Below, in pieces: positions 44,801 to 56,800 of a DNA stretch of 64,000 nucleotides. A program made the translations under genes and the position numbers. Source of the stretch: Prunella strophiata (Eukaryota > Chordata > Aves > Passeriformes > Prunellidae). Positions within the stretch are counted from its first letter, which is position 1, and each line of letters begins with the position of its first letter. Below the pieces are notes generated by a model. The model was not told the origin of the DNA, did not search any database, and saw nothing but the letters and a program-made list of their open reading frames with translations. The DNA is taken from assembly GCA_036583965.1 (NCBI GenBank), contig JAZBQD010000013.1, positions 12,316,348 through 12,380,347 on the forward strand, written 5' to 3'.

Positions 44801-47800
44801 GTGTTTTGTTCAGTGATGGGTGATAAACAGTGGAGATGAAAAATAGCTGTAGACCAGAAAATAGGACTTTGCAAAAGAAAAGTTCTTTCTTTTCCCATGT
44901 TACCTGTTAGCTTGCCCTGAATCATGACTCTGCTCTCCTGAATCATGTACAGAGATACCTTGGAGTTTAGGTCCAGACTACTCATCCTTGCTGGGTGGAT
45001 GGATGAGTAAGATCTGTTGTTTGTGATGATTCTATTTCCACTGAGCAGCTCTGTAGTTGTGGGGCAAAATGATTTTTTTTTTTCTCCTGGTGCTAGCACC
45101 TCTGGCTGAAAAAAAAATTGTTGAATTAGGAAACTCAGTGTTTGAATAGGCCCTACACAAAGTCCATGCAAATAAATTCTTAGATGTCTTTTACACACTT
45201 GATTGGGTTTGTTTGTTTGTTTTAGGCTTAATCTTGTTTCCACTGGAATTAATAGGATGATTTGCATTGATTTGATTTTAAAAAAAGCAGAATTAGCCTA
45301 CTGTCTTTGTTTTATTTTGTAGCCTTAGTTTAAACTAAATGTGTTTCTGAAACAGTGAAAACAGCAAGAAGAGATGACATTTTGGTGAAGACATTTCAAT
45401 TATTGCTTATTTATAGTATGCTGCAATGCTGGTTTGTTACTGTACTGATTTTAGATGCCAATAGGCAGCTTACTCTAAATTCACAACTCAGTTTATCTAA
45501 TTCTGCAGTAAATTTCTGGTCTGTTTTCTTGCTACACAGTGAAATGACATACATAAATAAAGACAATGAAGCCAGGGCATGGGATATGATTTAATAAATG
45601 GTGGCTCAGATGAGTAGGCTTTCTTTTTGATCCTAGAGGCAAAGCTGTGTGGTTTTGACCAGTTGGGTGCACTGCAGAACAGTGTTAGTAATTGATGTTC
45701 TTTAGTCCTAAAAACATTGGTGGTTCTTGCCTCGTTCATACCAGGCCCCTTTGCAGTTATTCCATGCTCCCACCTATCTAAGGAGAGAATTGTGAGCTAA
45801 AATCCTCTTCAGTTCACATCTATCCATCTCAAGGACCTGCAGGGCTTGAGTTTAAAGCTCTGCAGTGCTGCAGATCCCTGGTGGAGCTGCAGGCAAATCC
45901 CCCAGGGGCTGTTTGCTGCCCAGCCCCAGGAGCTGCCCTGGCCCTCTGAGCTGGGGCAGTGCCCAGCCCTGCTCCTCCTGGCCCTCTGAGCTGGGGCAGT
46001 GCCCAGCCCTGCTCCTCCTGGCCCTGCCCAGCTGTGCTGCTGCCTCCTGACACTCCAGATGTTCAGCACTGCACCAGCCCTGGGCTGCTCCCCAGGAGGA
46101 GCAGCAGAGCAGGGAGTTTTATCAGCTGCCAGATCTGGTGTGAAGTGATAAATGCTTGGGGTTTATTTGGAGGGTTGTAAAAGTCCTATAAATAAATTGG
46201 TTCTGTAAATTAACTCAAGAGAGTGTTTTGGGCTGTGAGTTTAGAACAGCTCTGCCTTCTCTGAGTCCTTCAGCTTCCAGCCTGAGATGTACCAGGTTTT
46301 GCAGGGAAATTGTTCATAGTCTATACCTAAAATGATTGTTAAAAATCCCCTTTTGGTTCCAAAACTGTGATGTAGCAAAAACTAAATGAAGGAGAAATAA
46401 AACCAATATTTATCTGAATTGAATATAACTTTTAATTTGGCTATTTTGTGTGGCTCTTTCAGAATCTCCTGCAGGAACAATGTGCTTTCCTTTATAAATG
46501 CAGTAATTATGTAAACACCTGCAATTCTTTTGGCAACCTTGCCAAGTTCAGTTCGACACAGTGTTTCTACATCCCGATTTTTTGGGTGGTTTTCAGCTGT
46601 AGAAGATGGTAGCTGTAGCTAGATGGCAGCCGTTGTGTACAGCTGAGGGGGTTCAAACAGCAGTAGGTGAATTCAGACCTGGTTCCTTTGAGCAGTGAAG
46701 TGAAAATAAGATTTACTCCTTTATTTTTATTTAATGTTTTCTGCTTTTTCTCCCAAAGCATGTGCCAGTTTTATGACTCTCCTTTTTCATTTAGAATGTT
46801 TATCTGTAATCTGTTTTCTTTCAGTGTAAATCTTGTTTCATGCTTATGAGGCTCTTAATAGTTTCACTATGACTCCTTGCATAAATGCAAAAACCATTTT
46901 TTATTTTAACATTGGCTACATTAATTTGTCACTGCAGTGGAGTGACTTAATGAAGTAGTCTGTAAATTTATTTATCCTAGCAAGTTGAGCTTTAATGATG
47001 ATCAGGAAGGTGGTTTAGCAGCATTTCCAACAAAAGGATGTAATACATTTCAGGACATTATTAATATTGATGCTCTGAGCAGTGAGACATTTCACATTTC
47101 TAGTCACTCCAGTGTTTACAAGAGATCTGTGCTGTCAGGTCTTTTGTCTCCTAGATGTTAATAGATAAGATAATTTGGACACATGGTGCTAATGTTCAGC
47201 AGCTGCTGCAGTTCATGGCAGCCCTCAGTCCTCCACTCCTCCCATTGCCCAAATTCACTGAAAATGAAACTGTCAAAGGGCTTCTCTTGGAAAGTCTGGC
47301 TGCTGAAAGCCTGCTGTTCAAATTAGGGTCTGCATGGAGTACTCTGCAACTCTGATGGCTGTGTGGAGTTGGCAGGGAAGGGGGTTGTTTATTCCATGGA
47401 TTAAAAGTGATGTGCAGTGGGAATTGCTGAGGTCTAATGAGAAAGGCTGAAAAGTTATGTGAGAAAATGGAGAATGCAATTGCTGCTGCTGTTAGATAGG
47501 CCCTGGGATTTGCTTCAGCTGTAGTTAAAGGGAATACTTGCTTTAATCCTGGACTACATCCTGCAAGCTATGGACTGTGCTAGTGTTTTTTAAGTCTTAA
47601 TGTGCTGTCAGAGATTTGCTTTTTCATTTATGTGATCTTGTATTTTCCTTTCTTTTTGCAGGGTACCTTAATACAGCACCTGAAGGAGCACATTCTTCAT
47701 GGCAACATGAGCAGCAGTGATGTGATTATGTACTACACAACGGCAAGTGGGGCTTAAGGCACTTTTAGAAACACTGTAACATCTTTTTCCTGTAAAGATG

Positions 47801-50800
47801 GGACAACTTGTCATACAAATCCACAAGTACACTTCTTTGTGTGTTAAATTTTTTTACTGCAAGGGATGAGTTTATAAAAAAAAATCAGGTGAAATAATAA
47901 AATGCAGCAGGGACCTTTCTGATGAAAGGTCAAAGCCATGTTAAATGTTTCTGACCTAACTGGTGAGGAAAATGGATTGATTTTTAGTCTCTCAGGTGTA
48001 TTGATCAAGCTGCCTCATCAATATCACCTACAAATCAGATTCCACCTTCCTGCAGGGCTAGGTCATACTCAAGATGAGAATTTATGTCTCTGTTTTGTTT
48101 GTGAGGAAAGAAGCTGCCCAGCTCCAAGCTTGATAAAGGAAAGGGGGGTAAACTTCATCTGCGTGGAGTTCAGTTATGTGCTGGGGTGTTTTTTCTAATG
48201 CTCTGACCAAGAAAATGATTCCTAAGCCTTTTGTGACTGCAGCAGTTTGAGAAGGCTGCTGTCTTTCCTCATGAGTTCCCTTGTGAACTTTAACATGACT
48301 AGTCAGTTTGCAGTGTCTCCATGGAGGGATCATGGCAGTTGCCTTGTCTCTGAGTTGTCCTGTCTCCTGGCTGGTGCTGTAAAGCTGTGTGTGCAGGGAG
48401 GCCTGGAATCCCCAGCTCATCAGGTGTTGTAGGGATCACTGAGATCAGCATCCATCAGGAGCATGCAGCTGAGGCAGGGGACAGGATGAGCAGAGCTCCA
48501 GCCTTACCTGCTGATGTGATCAGACAACATCAGTGGTGTGGGTTTAACAGCAGCCAGGGGCAGTGGAGGGGAAGGTGGCACCTCTTTCAGGAGGGCAGAG
48601 ATGAGGAAGCTGCTTGAGTCCAGCTTCTGCAAGCTCTGCACCAGTGCATCCTTGTAGAGCTGGCTGTAGCTGCTGTGCCAGCAGACAGCACTGCTGGGGC
48701 TGCAGGCAGGGACAAGCTCATGGAGGTTTCTTCTCTCCTCCAGACTGGCTGGATGATGTGGAATTGGCTGGTGTCTGCACTTGCTACAGGAGCTTCAGTG
48801 GTCCTGTATGATGGATCTCCTCTAATTCCTTCACCAAATGTGCTCTGGGACCTGACTGACAGGACTAGGGGTATGTATGCATCCAGGGCTGAGTGCAGGC
48901 TGGTGGCACTGGCTCCTGTCACACTGCCCCAGGCAGCCTCACTGAAGCTGCTCTTGGGCAGGAGCTCATGCACAGCATGACACAGTTTTATCTTTTGGCT
49001 CAGCCCTGGGTGGAACTGCTCTTGAAAATTTGTACTGAAACATTTTCTGAGAGAGGAGGAGAGACAAAGAGCTGATTGTTTGAAATTGGAGTCAGGTATT
49101 AGAACTCCAGGCAAACAAAGACTTTTGGTTCAATAGTTTTCAAGAGCAGCCTTTTCAAAAGGCAGTAATTGGGAGCAATCTGAAGAGTAATTTCTCAGCA
49201 CACTCAGAACTTAGTAAATAAGAATTCTTTTTTCAAGCAGCTCAACCTAAGATTTTAATACAGAACTTTGACTTAAAGACATAAATTGACTGGAAAGGCT
49301 CAGCGGGGCTGCTTATATTTTCATATTTTGCTTTTTAACCTATAATGCCTAATTCATAGTGATAAGCTGTTCAGTAATTGTTCTATGCCATTTTTTTGTG
49401 CCTGAAAATGCTCACAGCACCCTTTCTTGAAGCTTAGAGAAATGGCAGGTAGCAGATAAACAGCTCTAAAACCTGTGATTGCATTTAGCTTTGTACACTT
49501 TGTTAGACTTTGATTTTTTTTTTTTTAATTTATTTTGTAACTTTCCTATTTTGCCAGCTGCATGTAAGGAGTAAATTTGAATTTTATTACCAGTAAAACG
49601 AGTGTCATTTTTAATTGATAATTAAAATTGTTTGCGGTGGAAAGTGGATGACAAAAGATTCACTTTCTGACTCTGCATGATTAATAATTTAAACTTCACT
49701 GTCTTTTGTGACATGTAATATTTAAAGACTGACATTTTGTCTCTGGCTATTATAACTGAAGCTTAATGCCAAGTCAAAATGCTTCCAGTTAAAAAAAAAA
49801 AAAGGCACAAAAGAAACCCACAAATTTCAGCTATGCTTCACCCCCAAAGAAACCCTGGTGGAACAACAGGGGAAAAAATGAGAATTGAGAAACAACCCAG
49901 CTTATTTTTAAGCATTGTCTCCACATGCCAGAAGCAAGTGAAGATAAATGTGTCTGCATGTCTCACTTTTGTAATCTGGCGCTAAAAGCGGTGGCCATCT
50001 GGGTGCTACTTCATCATGCAGTCTGTTCCCAGCTCACTCATATGTTAAATATGTTAAAAAAAAAAAAAAGGCTCCAACATGTGAAGATTGCCTTCTTCTC
50101 TGAAGATGCACCACACTTTCCTTCAGAGCATATTCTCAGGGTATCATCAGGATATCTCATCCTGCGTGGCAGCAATGACTCAAGTGGACATCCATTAGTG
50201 ATCTGTGCAAGGGAGCTGCTGGATGGTGACTAAATGCAGTTATGTAGCATTTGGAAGGAAATAAAGGGAGATTTGGCTCTACATGTGCTGTAGAGGAAGT
50301 GTCAAAGAGCTTAAAATAGAGAAGCATTTTGTATTCTAATGTAAAATAAGCACTGGTTTGAGGCATGGAAGGAAAGTGAGATGTTACACAAGAGTAAAAA
50401 TAGTTCATATGATTGGCACAGAGGGTAGCTGAGGAGCACTGGGCTGGGGGCTCTCATGCTGGAAGGTTCCCTGCTCATGGCAGGGATTGCAACTAGATGA
50501 TCTCTAAGGTTCCTTCCAGTCCAAAGCATTCTGTGTGCCTGATAAATTGCTCTGTGCACTGATGGGTTTGTGCAAGGAGCCTGCTTCTACCTGAGAGGGA
50601 AACCTTATACCAGCATGGCAAAGGGAGACATCCCCTTTTGGCATTATTGAAATGTCTCCTTTTCCTTGCCTGGAACAGTGTCCTACCTCCCACCCTGCCT
50701 TTGGAGGAAAACCCAACCTAGCAGGATCTTATTTAAGCCCTGCTGGTGTTGGTATTGCCCATGCTCTGTGCTGTGTCCCTTACCCTCATCTAGCTCTGCA

Positions 50801-53800
50801 TTTTCTTGAGTGAGTTTATTGCTGTAATGTGAAATGAATCAGCAGAAGCCAGGTTTTAATTCTGTTGTGTTGAAGAGCTCTAAATACCCTTTGTAAGGGC
50901 AGGATGGAATTGTTTAGTTGAGCCAAGTTTCCTGTTAATTTAGGCATGGTATCACCAGAAAATTACTGGTTGCTGTCCCAGGGTCATTTTTTGTCAAACT
51001 GTGCCCTGAAATGGCAAAGTTTTCCTGTGTAAGACTGTACCAAGGCACCCTTGGATAATTATGGCCCTTTAATAAAGTAAACATGATAACATTTTGTGAT
51101 GTCTCTGGAGTGTTCTGCAGTTACAAATTCCTGTAAATGTAAGTGCATGTCTTTTTGTGAGATGGGAAAGCTTTGCTTAATATTTAAAGATAGAGTTAAA
51201 AGTTTCAAAGCTGCAGAGATGGCATTTGATCTGACTGATTTTGATAGTTCAAAAGGATGTGCCTTGCACTTGGAAAGCTCTAAGAGGCTGCATTGTTTGT
51301 CTACTCCACATACAGAGTGTGTAACAGCCTCTGCTCACTGCAGTGGGAATTGCAGGTCTTTAGAATCTTAGCATATTTAAATATGCAAAACATGTAAACT
51401 TCTTTTCCCTCTAGGATCACCATCCTTGGAACGGGTGCAAAGTGGCTGGCTGTGCTAGAAGAGAAAAATTTAAAACCATGTAAGCTTCAAAAAGCTGGTG
51501 AATCCCTTCTGTCCTCCCTCCTACCTTTCCTCTCCTGGTTCTGGCTCCCTGTCTTGTCACAGCCCTTTATGTAATTATTCTGGATTGTAGTGACAAACAG
51601 TTCCAAACACTTGGAAAAATTCTGCCTTAACCCGTGTTGCTTTTCTCCTCTTTAAGGTGAAACACACAATCTCCAAACACTCCACACTATCCTGTCTACA
51701 GGATCACCTCTCAAATCTCAAAGCTATGAGTATGTCTACAAACACATAAAAAGCAGTGTCCTCCTGGGATCCATTTCAGGTGAGGCTTTTATGCTGCAGC
51801 ATCTCAGTAATTCTCTGATTGCCTGTGCAGCTCCTTCCTGCTTGTTTGGGAAGCTTTGGATCATTTGGGATTGGTTATAGTTAAACTGGAATGAGCTGTC
51901 TCTTTAGTGCTGAGCTTTTTCTGCATAATTCACTGTGCCATAATGCAACTCAGGCACTCCAAAGTGTTTTTGGTGGATGTTTTGGATTTTAAGTATGATC
52001 ATTTATTTTGACTGGCTGTCCTTAGGGGTGGCAGGGTGAGATCAAGCAAAGAGTCTATTAACCTACAGAACATACTGTTCTGCATATAGCTGACTTTAGC
52101 AGAAAATACCTCTTGGAGAGTTCCCATTTCAGTTCTTTTGTGCCAAGTAATTGGCACTGCAGATGGATTTTTTTGTGGATTATATAATTAGAGAAATATC
52201 AAGCCCCCATGCTGTGCAGTTTGTTGTGAGCAGTGCTGGCTGAGGCAACTTCTGCTCACGTAAGGTCCACCACAGCACTCCCCATTTTGCTTTGTAACAA
52301 GGGACTGACTTTTTCAAAGGGCTTTTAAACTCAGTTTGATTTTTAAAATGTGACTGTTCTGCTACTGAAGTTATCTCAGACTCTGGGCTCAGTGAGAGTA
52401 GTGCTGAATCTAGAACTTGCTACTACAGACATTAATAGACTCAAATGCAGAAGCCTATTTTTGAGAAAAGCTAACATGATTGATTTGTGTCTTAATTCTC
52501 TTCCATAAAGTCCTAGAAAGACTATAAATATTCCAGTTAAGTAAGCACTTTGACAGTATCTATTTTTCTGAAGATAACTGTTCATCCTGAAGGCCTGGCT
52601 CCCCTCCTCCCATGCTGATAAGGTATAAAAGCTAAGTAAATGTGGATGGGATAGCTGGACTGGTTACTTTAAACTAATGAAAACAAACAAGAAACCATTC
52701 CTAAGTAATTCTGTAAACATCTGAAGTCTGTAAAGCAGGCCCTGTTTATTTTCTCTCTCCTATAAATGGAAATTTCCTTAAATGAGATTAAAGAGACTGT
52801 TGAAAGGAGAAAAGTTATGCCTTAAGGGATAGCTCTGCATGAAAGGCATACACATATAACAAGATATATAAAGTAAGGAAGAAAACCTTTTAATAAAAGT
52901 CACAACATGCTAGATAATGCTGTTTGTTCTGTGCTGCTTAGTGTGGATCAGAAGCCTTTGGCAGAGGTTGGCAGTTGGCTGTTCCAGTGTTCCTATGTAG
53001 TTTTCAGGTTGGCTTTTTCCAAAAAATATTGTATATTCTAAATGGAATTTCTTTTATTGTAGGTGGAACAGATATAATTTCATGTTTCATGGGTCACAAT
53101 GTTACAGTTCCTGTTTACAAAGGAGAAATTCAGGTCAGAAATCTTGGAATGGCTGTGGAAGCATGGAATGATGAAGGTAACTATGATCCTAAATACTGTG
53201 TACACTTAGAAAATACAGTAGCTGGGTGTTCTTAACTTTCAACAACAAGTAGTAAGTGTAGATGCTCCTTGCTTTGTTACTGTTATTTACAGAAAGGAAG
53301 TGTGGAAAATACCTCTTTTTTTATCAACAGGAAAACCAGTTTGGGGTGAAAGTGGAGAGCTGGTTTGCACCAAGCCCATTCCCTGCCAGCCCACACACTT
53401 CTGGAACGATGAGAATGGAAGCAAATACAGGAAGGCTTATTTCTCCAAATTCCCAGGTATGTCATGAAGGCTTTGGATGGTGCAGACTCAAAGGGAAGGC
53501 TCAGGTTTATTTGCTGCTGCCCAGTGACAGCCACAGGTGCAGCTTTGAGTCCCAATTTCCAGGGTGAGCTGTTACATTTCATGACACCTCCCTCTGTTTT
53601 GTCATGCTTTGTTTTGACTAGAGATCCAAATAAAAGCAGTAAGGATGTCTGCAAAGCTCCAATCCAGTCTGGCTGCTGCCTTTCATTGGGCAGCTCTGCC
53701 CGTCCCAGACTGCTTGGCATGGGTGTGAGCTGGAAGTGCTGAACAGGTCAGGCAGCAATCAGCCATTAGTGAGTGCTGCTGCACCTCTGCCAGGCTGCTC

Positions 53801-56800
53801 CTGCCTGCCTGGAGGAGTCAATCCCAAGGGAGAAGTGCTGACCTGCTGCCTCATTAGCATGAGGATTAAATATGTATTAAATATATGCTGCCTCAGACAT
53901 GCAGCCTTAGCCTTCCACAGAATGAAGGAGCAGGCACCTGTGGACCAGAGGCTTTTCTTAGTAATTGTGGAGGACTCTGCTCATCCAGGGCTTTTCCTGG
54001 TGTGGCACAGCAATGCCAAAACCCCTGGTGCCTCTGGGGCAGGGATTTTTTTAAGAGCGGGATCTCCAGCTGCTGTTTTTTGGCTGTGGAAACTTTTGGT
54101 TTTTTTAATAAATAGCAATAATGCAGAGAGGATTCACAAGAAAAGTCAGGATGTGCAGCAGGAGATAATCACATAGGAAAACTGAGGAATGAGAAAGTTG
54201 CAGTCTGCATGTAAGCCTGACAGCAGTAATTACAAAAAAAAATAATCTGTGTGACAGTTTTAAGACTGAAATTACTGAGGTTCTGTCTGGACCCCTTTTC
54301 TGTCTTTCCTTGTAAATGGGCTTGAGATGGTAACAATTAAGTTGGAAAATAGTCTTATGTACAAATAATTGAGGTTGGTATTTTTCCTCAGAAAAACTTG
54401 AAGAGAATTGGTTGTACTTCTGGTTTTGGCAGGCTGCTGTGGCAGTATCAATCTTAAGTAATACTGAGAAGTCAAACCTGATTTTGCATTAAGACAAATA
54501 AAGAACAGTAAGCACAAAAGCTCTCTAGGGGATTGTTGATACCTATTACACAAGCCCAGAAAGCTTCTTGTACAGAATTGTGCATAATAAAAAAAAGGAT
54601 TAAGGAAGACAATGACTCGAGGTGGGAATGTTGTTACTTCTGTGGAAGATGCTTCCAGTAATTCAAAATGAGGTGTCCAGAGCAGCTGGTTTTGTAAGGA
54701 ATGCTGTGCAGTCATGCAAACAAACCATCAGATGATAACCTGGGGCTTGATCCTGATTTCTGAGCTGCTCCTGGCTGTGCTGGTTCTTACAGTAAATGTG
54801 GTGTGGATTGTTGGTGTAGCTCAGTATGTTACCCTGCCTGGGGGGAGAATATCAGCTGTATTTCTGTGTATTTCACTCAGTTAATGCCAGTTGAGTTACA
54901 CAATGTGACTGGATGAGGAAATCCTGCTTAACCTTTGCCATTCCCACCAGGTGTCTGGGCCCATGGTGATTACTGCAAAATTAACCCCAAGACTGGAGGA
55001 ATTGTCATGCTGGGTCGCAGGTACAGTGTTCAGAGGAAACAAGTGTTACAATTTGCAGTCTTCACCTAGGAGTAAAATGCACATTAATTCTGCCACCCTT
55101 GTTAGCTTTATATTAATTTCATTGAATCCCATATTGTGGATTTCAACTCTTAAATAATCAGAGCAGCTGGATTTGAGGGAAAGGAGGTAATTTCAAGTTT
55201 CACTTTTGTATTTTTGAACACAAGACTGTACTGGACTCGGTTTTGTGTTCCATGGTTCATAATGGTCACAGGAGTTTGGATTGAGAGTGCAGCACATTCA
55301 AGGTGCTGAACTGGGGAACTTTTGTGGTCTTGGCTTCGCCACCTCCTTGTATTACAGCAAAACTTCCTTGCAGAAGGTCAGGTATTAAGTTGTGCCTGTG
55401 TCAGTGATCACAGACATTCAGGATCACAACTGAGGCTGAATTTCAAAGTTGCTTTTTGAAACAAAATTGAGTGAATTAATAATGTTACTGTTCTCTGTAC
55501 AGATTCATTCTAATGAGTAAAATGCCTTTTTGACTCAAATTCTCTGAAAATGCTGTTTCTAATGTGGTTTTGCTTTCACTAGAGAGACTTGCTTAATTGC
55601 ATCAATTTTTCCTCTTGATCAAGCTGTAATCACACTTTAATGTTTCTTTGTTTTCTTTGTGATTTTTCAGTGATGGTACATTAAATCCAAATGGAGTAAG
55701 ATTTGGAAGTTCTGAAATCTATAACATAGGTATGAAATCAACTTTCCACCTCTTCCAGCTATGACATTGTTGCCTCAAATCTGAAATACAAGCATTACAA
55801 AGCTGTTTAGAAAGGATTAAGTAAGAAAAAACTTGCTGTTTTTCAAATGAGACAGTACAGAGTATGTCAGTATCAGTAAAAGTTCATTTTGTGAACTTGA
55901 AACTGGTTGCTTTCCTGAAGTATCTGTAGGATGGGAGGTGACTCGTTGGGATATACAAAAGCAACATTTTATGGAGCAGGTTTTTTCTTTTTCCCCTAAC
56001 CTGTCAAGGTTTTCTTCTTCCCCTAAAGGCAAGCTCTTCTTTTTATTGTACCTTTCCCAATAATTAAAGTAGTTCTTGAGCTTGTGCTTTGTATTTCAAA
56101 GACTGTGTTGTGACAGGGGGTGGAAACTGTCCCTGCAGTTTCTAAGGTGCTAATCTGAGGCTCAAGGACCTGTTGCCTCCTTGTTGTTGTGTCACCAGGA
56201 CTTTGTCTCCTGCCTGTGCTGCAGTGGGGAAAGAAAACGGCTTTGCGTAAAACCGTATCTGTCCCAAAAGTAACAGTAAACTTTTGCTATGGACCTCAAT
56301 GGTCCTTAAACCTGGATTTTCACATGAGAGCTAAAACTCCAGAGCAGGCAGAGGTGAAGCCTAACCCAGGCAGAGGGTGCCCTGTTTCCCTTTGCCCATG
56401 CAGGGTGGGTGATGTTTTTGTTCGGTAACACCACGCGTCCAGAACGCTCCGCAAAGCCCGGCCCTAACAAAGACTCCCTTTGCAGTGGAAGCTTTTGAGG
56501 AGGTGTCTGACAGCCTCTGCGTCCCCCAGTACAACAAGGACGGCGAGGAGAGGGTGATCCTGTTCCTGAAGATGGCCTCCAGCCACGCCTTCAGCCGCAG
56601 CCTGGTGAAGCGCATCCAGGACGCCATCCGCGTGGCGCTGTCCGCCCGGCACGTCCCCAGCCTCATCCTGGAAACCAAAGGCATCCCGGTATGTCAGGGA
56701 AAAGGCTGCCTGCTGTTTTCTTTGTCACCTTGAATAGTAATTAAGGAGCAGTTGTCACTGCTCTTCAAACCCACATACGTGGAAATTTTAGCATCTCAAA

